Notes: generated from the sequence alone by a model not told the origin. Shown: positions 6,549 through 15,325, counted from the first letter of the stretch. The stretch: 16,426 nt of DNA from Deltaproteobacteria bacterium (GCA_003646995.1 QMLZ01000044.1:1-16426); one strand, 5' to 3'. Made by a program: numbers and translations.

Positions 6549-9065
6549 ATGGACATAACCTCCCAGCCCTGGTTTGCCACCATAAGAAGACCAAGCCGTT
6601 ATCTGGGTGAAGAAATAGGTTCGGTCAAGAAAGACCTAAGAGAGGTAGAGGTATCCGTGGCACTCGCCTTTCCTGATGTATACGAAGTCGGCATGTCCCA
6701 CGTGGGCCTCAGGATACTTTATCACTTGCTAAATGAGCAGGAATGGATAGCGGCAGAAAGGGTTTTCTCACCCTGGACAGACCTTGAAAAAAAGCTTAGG
6801 GCCTCTAACATACCCCTCTGTTCCCTGGAAACAAGGACTCCTTTAGCCTCTTTTGATATTTTGGGGTTCAGCTTGCAGCATGAACTCTGCTATACGAATG
6901 TCCTAAATATGCTTGATCTTTCCGGTATTCCCCCTAAAGCAGCAGACAGGGAATCAGGCTATCCGCTAGTCATCGCCGGAGGCCCGGCATGTTTTAATCC
7001 TGAACCTGTGGCCGAGTTTTTTGATGCAATAGTAATAGGGGACGGTGAAGAGGTTGTATTGGAACTGTGCGGGATCGTCAGGGATTGGAAAGCTCAAAGC
7101 CTGCCTAAGAAAGACCTCCTTGAACAACTACGCCATGTGAGGGGTATTTACATTCCCTCTTTTTTCAGGCCGGCATATAATACCGATGGGTCGTTTGCCG
7201 CCATCGAACCCCTGTATGACGACTATGAGTGCGTGCTGAAGACTAGACCTGTAGATCTTAACTCATACCCGCCATTTTACGGGCACGTAGTACCTTATAC
7301 CGAGCTTGTGCACGACAGGCTGTCAGTTGAGGTGGCACGGGGCTGTGGCAGGGGTTGCCGGTTCTGCCAAGCAGGGTTTATCTATCGACCCGTAAGGGAG
7401 CGGGACCCGGATTCCATAATTGAGGGTTCCCGGGCAGCCTTGCGGCGTACCGGATACGATGACCTCTCCCTTCTTTCCCTCAGCACCGGGGATTACAGCC
7501 CGGTGGAATACCTTATTACATCCCTGATGAACAAGCACGCCAAGGAAAAAATAGCCATCAGCCTGCCCTCATTACGCATAGACTCGCTTATGGATTCTTT
7601 TCTGGAACAAATCAAGAGGGTGAGAAAAACGGGATTTACCCTGGCCGTGGAAGCAGGCAACAACAGGATGAGACAGGTTATTAATAAGGGGCTGACCGAA
7701 GAAGAAATAGTATCCATGGCAAGGACCATATACAAGGCCGGATGGAACCTCATCAAGCTGTACTTCATGGTGGGGCTGCCCTTTGAAAAAGAACACGACG
7801 TGCAGGACATTGTCAGGCTTGCCCGCTTGCTCTTGAAACTTTCTCCAAAAAGGGGGAAGCGCGCCCACCTGAATGTCAGCGTGGCCACCTTTGTCCCAAA
7901 GAGCCATACGCCTTTCATGTGGGCATCCCAGCTCAGCGCTGAGGAAGCCCGGCACCGGATCGCCATGGTTCAGGACGGCCTCAACGGAACCCGGGCAAAG
8001 GTAAAGTGGAACCAGCCGGACATGAGCTGGTTGGAAGGCATATTCTCACGGGGAGACAGGCGTCTTTGTACCACTGTCCTGCGCGCTTGGTCAAAGGGCG
8101 CGAGATTTGATGCATGGGCTGAACACTTTGACCTGTCCCTCTGGAAAAGCGCACTAAAGGAAGAGGGGCTCAAGCCCGAAACATACCTCCTGGGGCAAAA
8201 GAACCATAACAGTTCCCTGCCATGGGACCATATTCTCACCGGTGTGAACAAGGAATACCTCTTGTCGGAATGGCAAAAGGCCAGTGAGGTCGGCGCTACG
8301 CCCGATTGCCGAAACAAGTGCACCAATTGCGGGGTGTGCGACCACAAGGAAATCAGCCTGATCCTGGTTGACAAGAAGCTACCCCCCACACCGCAACCTG
8401 CAATAGGGGACCAGCCTGAGAAAGGGATCAATCCAAAAAAAGATAGATTAACATTCACCAAGCTGGGCCTCATGCGATACCTTTCTCATTTGGAGTTGGT
8501 TCGCTCAATAACCAGGGCCCTCAGAAGGGCGGGCATTCCCATGGCCTACTCAAGAGGATACCATCCCATGCCCAAACTTTCTTTTGCATCTGCCCTGCCT
8601 GTGGGAGTTGAAAGCCTAATGGAGACCTTTGAGTTGGAGACCGAGAAACCTGTTGAGCCATTGCAGATGATGAAAGACCTGAACAGCCAATTACCCAATG
8701 GTATCCATATCACGCGCGTGGAGAAAATTCCTTTACGAAAAAGGCCCGCACGTATCGTGGAATCCACTTATCTGGTAAGATTTTCTGACAGTTTGCAACC
8801 CCAAACAGCTGTGCTGGAAGTGTATAAAAAGCGGGATGAGTTTATCATCTCCAAAGAGGGCAAGAAGGGCCCACGACCGGTTAATCTCAAGGAATGGGTG
8901 AGATCCATTGAATTGCTGGGCCCTAGGGAAATAAAGGTGGTTATCAGGTTCAAAGATGGCGGGCCGCACCTGAAACCGCAGGAGGTCGTAGGCGCCATAT
9001 TCTCTCTGAATGCCTCATCAAGCGAACATCTGCAAATAAGGAAAACCGCACAGGTCATCCAATGA
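6549..9065 (+). CDS. Radical SAM protein fused to a DUF2344 (radical SAM-linked) domain
   Basis: This 838-aa protein belongs to the uncharacterised fused family known as TIGR03960/TIGR03936. An N-terminal region (about 1-230) has a cobalamin-binding-like pattern, with FPDVYEVGMSHVGLRILY, VIAGGPACFNPEP and IVIGDGEE. The radical SAM core follows, with the 4Fe-4S motif CGRGCRFC (Cys266, Cys270, Cys273). A second cysteine group, CRNKCTNCGVC (Cys587, 591, 594, 597), lies at the domain junction. DUF2344 runs from about residue 630 to the end (LGLMRYLSHLELVRSITRAL, YSRGYHPMPKLSFASALPVG). AAGGA lies 8 nt before the ATG. RNase G follows after 45 bp. This pairing recurs in many bacteria, often beside ribosomal protein genes, which hints at RNA or ribosome modification; the substrate is unknown. 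Confidence 0.92.
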   Translation: MDITSQPWFATIRRPSRYLGEEIGSVKKDLREVEVSVALAFPDVYEVGMSHVGLRILYHLLNEQEWIAAERVFSPWTDLEKKLRASNIPLCSLETRTPLASFDILGFSLQHELCYTNVLNMLDLSGIPPKAADRESGYPLVIAGGPACFNPEPVAEFFDAIVIGDGEEVVLELCGIVRDWKAQSLPKKDLLEQLRHVRGIYIPSFFRPAYNTDGSFAAIEPLYDDYECVLKTRPVDLNSYPPFYGHVVPYTELVHDRLSVEVARGCGRGCRFCQAGFIYRPVRERDPDSIIEGSRAALRRTGYDDLSLLSLSTGDYSPVEYLITSLMNKHAKEKIAISLPSLRIDSLMDSFLEQIKRVRKTGFTLAVEAGNNRMRQVINKGLTEEEIVSMARTIYKAGWNLIKLYFMVGLPFEKEHDVQDIVRLARLLLKLSPKRGKRAHLNVSVATFVPKSHTPFMWASQLSAEEARHRIAMVQDGLNGTRAKVKWNQPDMSWLEGIFSRGDRRLCTTVLRAWSKGARFDAWAEHFDLSLWKSALKEEGLKPETYLLGQKNHNSSLPWDHILTGVNKEYLLSEWQKASEVGATPDCRNKCTNCGVCDHKEISLILVDKKLPPTPQPAIGDQPEKGINPKKDRLTFTKLGLMRYLSHLELVRSITRALRRAGIPMAYSRGYHPMPKLSFASALPVGVESLMETFELETEKPVEPLQMMKDLNSQLPNGIHITRVEKIPLRKRPARIVESTYLVRFSDSLQPQTAVLEVYKKRDEFIISKEGKKGPRPVNLKEWVRSIELLGPREIKVVIRFKDGGPHLKPQEVVGAIFSLNASSSEHLQIRKTAQVIQ

Positions 9066-9110
9066 AGGGAAGACCCGTGCACCAATGGACAAACAGGAGA
9101 TGGAAACCCA

Positions 9111-10631
9111 GTGAGCACTGATCTTATCATAAACGCGAGGCCCTATGAGACCAGGGTTGCGCTTGTGGAGAACGGAGTAGTGGCGGAACTCCACATAGAG
9201 AGGCGCACAGGCCAGGAGCTGGTGGGCAATATCTACCGGGGAAGAATCGTGAGGGTCCTGCCCGGCATGCAAGCTGCCTTTGTTGACATTGGCCTGGACA
9301 GAACGGCATTTCTCTATGTATCAGACGTACACAGGGAATTCCAGGACATAGAGAATATGATGCTGCAGGGCCAGCAAGGGGTGCTCAATCACAAGGATAC
9401 CGCCCCTGGTGACAGATCTCATGTCAGCAGCCTGCCCATAGAGGATCTCCTTCAGGAAGGGCAGGACATAATGGTCCAGATAGCCAAAGAGCCATATGGC
9501 AGCAAGGGCGCCAGAGTAACCTCGCATATATCACTTCCGGGCAGGCACCTGGTGCTGATGCCCACCTTGTCCCATATTGGAGTCTCGCGAAAGATAGAAG
9601 ATCCACAGGAAAGGGAAAGGCTGCGGAACCTCATGCGGGAGATCAGACCCGATGGGATGGGATTCATTGTAAGGACGGTGAGTGAAGGGACCACCAAAGA
9701 AAAACTTAAGGCAGAAATGGAATTTCTTCTCAAGCTATGGGACACCATAAGGGCAAGAATGGAAAAAACCTCCCACCCCGGACTGCTTCACAAGGATCTA
9801 GCCATATCATTGAGGGCCGTTAGGGACCTTTTTACCAAGGAAGTGGACAAACTGGTCATAGACAGCCCAGAGGAATACGATAACATAATGGAGTTTATCA
9901 ACACCTTTGCCCCAAGGCTTAAGTTCTCCGTGGTGCTTTATGAGGGACAAGAACCGATATTTGATGCCTATGGCATTGAGATGGAGATCTCTAGGGCCCT
10001 TAGCAACAAGATATGGCTAAAATCCGGCGGTTACATAGTCATCGAGCTTACAGAGGCCCTTACAGCCATAGACGTCAATACCGGCAGCTACGTTGGAAAG
10101 AGGAATGTAGAGGAAACAATCTTGAAAACCAACCTGGAGGCGGTAAAAGAGATAGCATACCAGTTGAGATTCCGAAACATAGGCGGCCTCATTGTTATTG
10201 ACTTCATTGACATGGAAAAAAAGGCCAACAGGGAAAAGGTCTTTCTAGCCCTGAAAGACGCCCTCAGCAAGGACAAGGCCAACACCAACATATTGCCCAT
10301 GTCAGATCTTGGGCTGATTGAGATGACAAGGAAGCGAACCCGGGAAAACTTAAACCGCCTTTTATGTGAACCATGCCTGTATTGTGAAGGAAAAGGGCTG
10401 CTCAAGTCCCGCAAGACCATTTGCTATGAAATCTTCAGAGAGATTGAAAGGGAGATACCATGGTCCAGTGACCAGGGTAATGTCTACATTCTAGTAAACC
10501 CGGAGATTGCCACCATACTCAAGGAAGAAGAACAGGACTCCATCCTTGAACTGGAAAAAAAGACAAATAAGAGGCTTGTCATAATAACCAAGGATGATTT
10601 TCACCTGGAGCAGTACGAGATAAACTTTTAA
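9111..10631 (+). CDS. rng: Ribonuclease G (RNase E/G family)
   Basis: RNase G is a cytoplasmic endoribonuclease that cuts single-stranded A/U-rich RNA and matures the 5' end of 16S rRNA. The 506-aa length fits. The N-terminus MSTDLIINARPYETRVALVENG is typical. An S1-like RNA-binding segment follows (about 38-128; GNIYRGRIVRVLPGMQAAFV). The metal-binding catalytic aspartates are Asp321 in LTAIDVNTGSYVG and Asp364 in GGLIVIDFIDM. The zinc-link region reads CEPCLYCEGKG (Cys419, 422, 425), so the C-x-x-C pair is present. There is no long C-terminal scaffold as in RNase E. The start is GTG with AGGAG at 9095-9099, a rather long 11-nt spacing; no nearby in-frame ATG offers a better choice. It is probably co-transcribed with the radical SAM gene. 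Confidence 0.95.
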   Translation: MSTDLIINARPYETRVALVENGVVAELHIERRTGQELVGNIYRGRIVRVLPGMQAAFVDIGLDRTAFLYVSDVHREFQDIENMMLQGQQGVLNHKDTAPGDRSHVSSLPIEDLLQEGQDIMVQIAKEPYGSKGARVTSHISLPGRHLVLMPTLSHIGVSRKIEDPQERERLRNLMREIRPDGMGFIVRTVSEGTTKEKLKAEMEFLLKLWDTIRARMEKTSHPGLLHKDLAISLRAVRDLFTKEVDKLVIDSPEEYDNIMEFINTFAPRLKFSVVLYEGQEPIFDAYGIEMEISRALSNKIWLKSGGYIVIELTEALTAIDVNTGSYVGKRNVEETILKTNLEAVKEIAYQLRFRNIGGLIVIDFIDMEKKANREKVFLALKDALSKDKANTNILPMSDLGLIEMTRKRTRENLNRLLCEPCLYCEGKGLLKSRKTICYEIFREIEREIPWSSDQGNVYILVNPEIATILKEEEQDSILELEKKTNKRLVIITKDDFHLEQYEINF

Positions 10632-10667
10632 TATCTTCTTCGTTGCCCCTTACTTCCGGCAAACCAG

Positions 10668-10697
10668 TTCCCGTCCCCTCGGGAAAAGCATTTTGTT
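10668..10697 (+). terminator. Possible Rho-independent terminator after rng
   Basis: TTCCCG (10668-10673) and CGGGAA (10680-10685) form a 6-bp stem with a 6-nt loop, followed after 5 nt by TTTTGTT. The stem is short and the T-tract is displaced, so strength is uncertain, but the position 37 bp past the rng stop is right. Confidence 0.4.
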
Positions 10698-10749
10698 TCA
10701 ACTACTGCTTTTTCCACGCCGATGACTAATATATGCCTTCTTCTTAAAA

Positions 10750-10837
10750 TTGTTGAAATTATGTTATCTTTAGTATAAATACTGGATATCTTGTTTACTG
10801 TTAATACTTTAGAAAATATTTTTGCCAAATTTATATC
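10750..10837 (+). promoter_or_regulatory. AT-rich promoter region of the kinase/phosphatase/FHA operon
   Basis: Two candidates are visible. The first is TTGTTG (10750-10755), an 18-nt spacer, then TATAAA (10774-10779, 5 of 6), which would give a leader of roughly 58 nt. The second is TTTAGA (10808-10813), a 17-18-nt spacer, then TTATAT/TATATC (10831-10837), which would place the transcript start almost on the ATG at 10844. No Shine-Dalgarno sequence is visible before that ATG. Confidence 0.4.
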
Positions 10838-10843
10838 CCTTTC

Positions 10844-13363
10844 ATGAAAAATCGCTATCCAAAAGCATACATTGTCCTTGCTTCCATGATCATAGCAGTA
10901 TTGGCCGCATTGTCTTTCCTAGATCTCTCCTTTTTTAAGTATCTCGACAGGTTGGCCTATGACGCAGAGTCCCTGTTTCACACCAAGTCCATTCAGGCCG
11001 ATGACCACGAATTTGTCTTATTGTTAGCCGACACCCCACCTATGACCCAGATGCCGGCACCTCCCTTGGGAAACCGGGATCTCGCAAGGCTGATTGGCAT
11101 CCTTGAGGAGAGAAAAGTCAAGCAGATCCTCATAACATTCCCTGTTACTAGAGAAAATCCTGAGTTTCCCCAAGCCTTAGAACAATTAAGGAAGAAGTTG
11201 CTGGCTGACCCAGGCATACGAAACAAGGGGTCTACCAAGTCCAGAGTGACCCGGTATTGCCGTGAGCTGGAAAACCTCTTAGACTGGGATTCCATCCTTG
11301 CTAAACGGGTCCAGGACAGTGGTAATGTATGGATTGCCCTGCCGGTTGCCGGTGAGGGAAAAGCGCTTAAGCCTGCTGGCGAGTGGGTTCCAAAGGCCCT
11401 TTTTAGGGCAGACAAAAACGCCTCGCGGTACTTCCAAATTGAAGGTATTCGTATTGCATCACCGGCCTTCGTGGAACTTTACAGCGCTTCTGCTGGTATT
11501 GGCCATAACTTACTGGTAAGCGACGATGGACTGCCGGGAAGGATGCACCAGCCTTTTCTCACAACTAATTTCGGCCTACTCCCCTCCCTCCCCGTACTCC
11601 TTGCAATGAATTACCTGGGAGCAACACCATCGCAAGTGGAAATCTCTGCTCGCCAGCTTAAGATAGGCCCACGTGTCGTTCCCCTTTGCCACGGGCTCAT
11701 CATCTTGTGTCCTACACGTCTAGGCAGGGACTTTACATCCTACTCAATTTCCGAAATCCTTAAGAATAACCGTGCGCCCTTGGAACTACACAACAAAATT
11801 GTTATTGTAGGGATCAAGGCTCCCTTGGTGCAAATGGGAAAGCCCGTCACGGCTCCTTTTGGCAAGCCACTTTCTGCAGCACAGCTCGTGGCGGGCATCG
11901 CCGAGAACATCATACACGGCCCCTACATCACCCGGCCCAATGGTGCTCAATTCCTTGAATTTGTACTGATGGTATTGGTGGGATTCCTAGGGGCCTTTCT
12001 GTTTCCCAGGGCAAGGTACCTTTCCAGCGCCTTGCTCTTGCCTCTTCTGGTTCTCCTTTCACTGTTCACCGGATGGGTCTTTCTTTCCTTTTTCGGGATT
12101 TGGCTCAAGGTTTCGTATGCTGTCACTGCAGCTGTAGCCATGTTTGTGCTGTGTAGCTCTATTCAAATCATGCAACTGGATCGGGTCACAAAAGAGGCCA
12201 TCGAGGCAAACAGGTTACTGGGCCTGAATTTTCAGAAGCAGGGTGTAATGGACCTTGCCTTCGAGCGATTCAAGATGTGCCCGTTGAACAACGTGACTAG
12301 GGATCTCATTTATGAGATGGCACAAGAATGTGAAAACAGAGGCCTGAACACGTTGGCCTGGCAGGCTTATAGCTATATATTGAAAAGGGGAGAGTTCCGT
12401 GATGCTGCCAAGCGACTCGCAGAGCTGGAGACCCTGGAAAAATTTCCCGGCTTTGACCCGCAGGGGGCAAGAAAGCGGGAAGGCCCCCTTTCCGAATCGT
12501 TTATCCAGCAAAGGAAGATGCTGGGAAAGTACCAGGTCATAGAGAGGCTCGGCAAGGGCACCATGGGTTACGTGTACAAGGCGGTTGATACCACCATGAA
12601 CCGTCCGGTGGCCCTTAAAATCATCCGGTTCTCTGATGAATTTGATGAGGATCTTATTTCAGAGATCAGGGAAAGATTTTTTAGGGAGGCAGAGATAGCC
12701 GGTCAGTTGAACCACCCCTCCATTGTCACCGTTTATGATGTAGGAGAAAACCGGGATCTTACGTTCATGGCAATGGAGTACCTAGAGGGCCATGACCTTG
12801 AGAGGTACTGCAACCCTGATAATCTTCTGCCACTAATGAAGGTGTTGGAAATAGTTTATCAAATAGCAGACGCCTTGGATTACGCACACCAAAAGGGAGT
12901 AATCCATAGAGATATAAAACCGGCAAACATCATGCTTCTTAAAAATGGCACAGTAAAGGTTATGGATTTTGGAATTGCGAAGGCCGTTTCCACTTCCCGC
13001 ACCAAGACGGGCGTCATCCTGGGCACGCCTAATTACATGTCTCCAGAACAGATCATGGGTCACACCATGGATGCAAGGTCGGACATCTTTTCCCTTGGTG
13101 TCCTTTTCTTCCAGCTTCTCACTGGCCAGTTGCCCTTTCATGCTGATAATCTGAGTTCACTTTTGTATCAAATCACCCAGGCAAGACATCCATCGGTTAG
13201 GGAATTGAGACCCAGAATTCCAAAGGCATGTGAGCAAATTGTAGATAAGGCTTTAGCAAAATCGAGAGAAAACCGATTCAAATCAGCGAGGGATATGAAA
13301 AGATACATCCATCTTCTAATCTTGAGACTCAAAGAGATTAGGAGTAAAACTAGATCAAACTAG
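10844..13363 (+). CDS. Transmembrane Ser/Thr protein kinase with CHASE2 sensor domain
   Basis: This 839-aa kinase begins with a signal-anchor helix (about 9-27). An extracytoplasmic CHASE2 sensor domain follows (about 30-365), then three hydrophobic helices (about 368-445). A TPR-like helical linker (LLGLNFQKQGVMDLAFERF) leads to a Hanks-type kinase domain from about residue 563. The glycine loop reads LGKGTMGYVY. The ATP lysine is Lys592 in VALKI, the catalytic Asp690 is in VIHRDIKPAN, and the metal-binding Asp708 is in VMDFGIAK. SPEQI and DIFSLGVLFFQLLTGQLPF follow, so all key catalytic residues are present. The ATG lacks a ribosome binding site (only TATATCCCTTTC precedes it). PP2C phosphatase and FHA genes follow immediately. 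It probably senses an envelope cue and phosphorylates cytoplasmic targets including the FHA protein; this is inferred from context. Confidence 0.92.
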   Translation: MKNRYPKAYIVLASMIIAVLAALSFLDLSFFKYLDRLAYDAESLFHTKSIQADDHEFVLLLADTPPMTQMPAPPLGNRDLARLIGILEERKVKQILITFPVTRENPEFPQALEQLRKKLLADPGIRNKGSTKSRVTRYCRELENLLDWDSILAKRVQDSGNVWIALPVAGEGKALKPAGEWVPKALFRADKNASRYFQIEGIRIASPAFVELYSASAGIGHNLLVSDDGLPGRMHQPFLTTNFGLLPSLPVLLAMNYLGATPSQVEISARQLKIGPRVVPLCHGLIILCPTRLGRDFTSYSISEILKNNRAPLELHNKIVIVGIKAPLVQMGKPVTAPFGKPLSAAQLVAGIAENIIHGPYITRPNGAQFLEFVLMVLVGFLGAFLFPRARYLSSALLLPLLVLLSLFTGWVFLSFFGIWLKVSYAVTAAVAMFVLCSSIQIMQLDRVTKEAIEANRLLGLNFQKQGVMDLAFERFKMCPLNNVTRDLIYEMAQECENRGLNTLAWQAYSYILKRGEFRDAAKRLAELETLEKFPGFDPQGARKREGPLSESFIQQRKMLGKYQVIERLGKGTMGYVYKAVDTTMNRPVALKIIRFSDEFDEDLISEIRERFFREAEIAGQLNHPSIVTVYDVGENRDLTFMAMEYLEGHDLERYCNPDNLLPLMKVLEIVYQIADALDYAHQKGVIHRDIKPANIMLLKNGTVKVMDFGIAKAVSTSRTKTGVILGTPNYMSPEQIMGHTMDARSDIFSLGVLFFQLLTGQLPFHADNLSSLLYQITQARHPSVRELRPRIPKACEQIVDKALAKSRENRFKSARDMKRYIHLLILRLKEIRSKTRSN

Positions 13364-13409
13364 GTTAAACATAGTTCTATTAAGCTTTGATTTGGCGGAT
13401 GGGGAAATT

Positions 13410-14273
13410 TTGCTAATAAAAGCAGCAGGCATAACCGATGTAGGTCTTAAGAGAGAGGGTAATGAAGACGCCTATTTGATGGACGACCAGTTGCACCTTT
13501 ACCTGGTGGCAGATGGCATGGGAGGGCATCTCGCTGGAGAGGTGGCAAGCAAGGTCGCTGTGGAACTCATTGCAAAGGCCTTCAAGCGGTGGTCTTTGGC
13601 TGGCACGGACGGGGAGGAAATCTTTGGCGATATTGATTCGAGCCTGTCCACCCAAGGAAACTATCTTCTGGGAGCCATACGCCTTGCAAACCGCGTAATC
13701 CACGAGATGGCCGCTGCAGATGAGAGATATCAGGGGATGGGCACGACCTTGGCAGCATTGTCCATTTCACCTTCTCTTGTTGTAGCCGCAAACGTGGGAG
13801 ACAGCAGGATCTATCTTGTAAGGGAGGGCCAACTGGAAAGACTTTCTAGGGATCATACAGTGGTATCAGAGCAAGTAGAAATGGGAATCATGACACAAGA
13901 CGAGGCTGCACACTCTCCCTTGAGGCACGTTCTGACCAAGAATCTCGGCTCGGCCGAAGAGGTATATCCCGACATCTTTGAATTGGAGCCATCTAACAAT
14001 GATCGATACATACTTTGTACCGATGGGCTCACCGACCTAGTCTCAGACGAAGAGATCCTGGACATGACCATGCTTGTAAAAAGCCCTGACAATCTTTGCA
14101 GAGACTTTGTGGATATGGTCTTGAAAAGGGGCGGCCATGACAACACAACAGTGATTTCCATCTTTCTGTCAGGGCTGGACGAAAGGCAAACCGGTGTCCT
14201 GAAGAAAACGGGCACCTTAGCCGCCGACCTCTGGTTCGGCCTTAGAAAGGGATTGAAAAAGATCAAACCATGA
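13410..14273 (+). CDS. PP2C-family Ser/Thr protein phosphatase
   Basis: This is a metal-dependent phosphatase of about 287 aa that likely reverses the neighbouring kinase. The PP2C motifs appear in order: TDVGLKREGNEDAYL, VADGMGGHLAGEVAS, GMGTTLAAL, ANVGDSRIYLVREGQLERL, LTKNLGS, CTDGLTDLVSDEEI and GGHDNTTVISIF. The metal-binding aspartates in the NED, DGMGG, TDGL and HDN motifs are all present. A short basic tail follows the catalytic domain. The start is uncertain. No ATG is usable, and a TTG at 13392 has no ribosome binding site. The TTG at 13410 has GGATGGGG at 13397-13404 before it, so I use 13410. The gene lies about 45 bp after the kinase stop. A rare TTG start suggests lower expression than its neighbours. 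Confidence 0.93.
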   Translation: MLIKAAGITDVGLKREGNEDAYLMDDQLHLYLVADGMGGHLAGEVASKVAVELIAKAFKRWSLAGTDGEEIFGDIDSSLSTQGNYLLGAIRLANRVIHEMAAADERYQGMGTTLAALSISPSLVVAANVGDSRIYLVREGQLERLSRDHTVVSEQVEMGIMTQDEAAHSPLRHVLTKNLGSAEEVYPDIFELEPSNNDRYILCTDGLTDLVSDEEILDMTMLVKSPDNLCRDFVDMVLKRGGHDNTTVISIFLSGLDERQTGVLKKTGTLAADLWFGLRKGLKKIKP

Positions 14274-14318
14274 GTTTATGGGACAGAACACTAAAGAGGC
14301 AAGCAGCGGGGGACAACC

Positions 14319-15038
14319 ATGGCTAAGTTTGTACTTATGTTCAACAAACAGGTCATACAGGAATTTCCTTTGAACAAGGGAAGCGTCACCATCGGAAGAA
14401 ACGAGGAAAATGACATAACCATTGAGAACTTAGCGGTGTCGGGATTCCATGCGAGGGTGGACAAGACCGGACGGGATTACATTCTTACTGATCTTCAAAG
14501 CACAAACGGCACGTTTGTAAATGATAAAAAAATATTTTCCCACAAGCTCTCCCATGGCGACAATATCATTATCGGTAAACACACCCTGCTTTTCCTTGCC
14601 CCAGAACTGCAAGCAGAAGATGCTGAAGCAGACAGCGGCCCGGTTGACCTCAACAAGACCATGATGCTGGACACGGAGCGACAAAGAGAGCTTCTGGCCA
14701 AGCAGGAAAAAACCTCTCCTCCCCCCAAGAAACCTGAAAAAATAGGAGTACTCAGCTTCCTGGATGGCTCGAAAGTGGGCGAAGTAGAGCTGAAGAAAAA
14801 GCTCACCAGGATAGGGAAGGCGAGCACGTCGGAGGTCAGGCTATCAGGACTATTCATGGGTTCCACAGCCGCCACCATAAGCAAGCGGCCTACGGGCTAT
14901 ACAATCACCTTTACAGGTGGGCTAACAAAGCTAAAGGTGAACGGGGAAGTGGTAAAGGGGAGTATACCGCTAAAGGATTTTGATACTATAGAGCTTGGCT
15001 CCTATAAGTTTCAGTTTTACCAGAAAGAAGTTGAGTAA
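14319..15038 (+). CDS. FHA-domain protein with a second degenerate FHA-like domain
   Basis: This 239-aa cytoplasmic protein has no signal peptide or membrane segment. The first FHA domain (about 1-95) has the phosphothreonine-binding signature: VTIGRNEENDI (Arg27), SGFHARV (Ser41, His44) and STNGTFVN (Asn63). A linker (96-140) is acidic, then Lys/Pro-rich, and contains LNKTMMLDTE with Thr114. A second FHA-like fold (about 141-239) keeps RIGKASTSEVRL and LKVNGEVVKGSIPL but lacks the Ser/His binding pair, so it is probably structural. GGGGGA lies 7 nt before the ATG. With kinase and phosphatase genes directly upstream, it is likely the phospho-dependent effector or adaptor of the module. Its partner proteins cannot be told from this window. 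Confidence 0.9.
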   Translation: MAKFVLMFNKQVIQEFPLNKGSVTIGRNEENDITIENLAVSGFHARVDKTGRDYILTDLQSTNGTFVNDKKIFSHKLSHGDNIIIGKHTLLFLAPELQAEDAEADSGPVDLNKTMMLDTERQRELLAKQEKTSPPPKKPEKIGVLSFLDGSKVGEVELKKKLTRIGKASTSEVRLSGLFMGSTAATISKRPTGYTITFTGGLTKLKVNGEVVKGSIPLKDFDTIELGSYKFQFYQKEVE

Positions 15039-15047
15039 GGCGTGATC

Positions 15048-15275
15048 TTAGTCCTTACGGTATTTCTTCTTGATCTCATCCAGCCCTTTCTCAATATCAT
15101 CCTTGGTGAAGGTCTTCCCGCATTTGGTGCACTGATACGTCTCTTCCAGGATCTTATCGTAAATTAGCTGGTTGGCAAAATTGACCCGGTGGAAACGAAG
15201 AGAAAAGCTGTAAACCAACTGAAAATCCTTGCTCTCGCACTCATCGCACTTAAAAAATTCCACCACCTCGTCCAT
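15048..15275 (-). CDS. Small zinc-ribbon protein of unknown function
   Basis: This 75-aa protein has two CxxC knuckles (CDEC near residue 10 and CTKC near residue 50) separated by about 37 residues that read as beta-strands (FQLVYSFSLRFHRVNF). The tail is charged and helical (DDIEKGLDEIKKKYRKD). That is the pattern of a zinc ribbon, as in transcription or translation accessory proteins; I do not recognise the family. It is likely real. The ATG has GGAGG 8 nt upstream (15288-15284), no better reading exists on the other strand, and the spaced cysteines are unlikely by chance. It starts 50 nt downstream of the tRNA-Thr gene on the same strand with no terminator visible between, so the two may share a transcript. 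Its 3' end is only 9 bp from the converging FHA gene. Confidence 0.7.
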   Translation of the reverse strand: MDEVVEFFKCDECESKDFQLVYSFSLRFHRVNFANQLIYDKILEETYQCTKCGKTFTKDDIEKGLDEIKKKYRKD

Positions 15276-15325
15276 TTCCCATTCCTCCGGTGTCCTGATT
15301 GTTCGATGCCAAGGGCGGAAAGAAG

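Noticed and set aside
6440..6610. Frame after pilS containing NAILVSKDFKNILKF, which faintly resembles the first strand and helix of a response-regulator receiver domain
   Set aside because: It would fit a decayed pilR, but the similarity covers about 20 residues, the paired acidic residues are missing and the frame runs into the radical SAM gene. A protein-level search with pilR sequences would decide.
7970..8473. 167-codon - strand frame inside the radical SAM gene, and similar frames opposite pilS, pilC and rng
   Set aside because: All overlap strongly supported genes and have low-complexity or incoherent translations; they are shadows of the coding strand.
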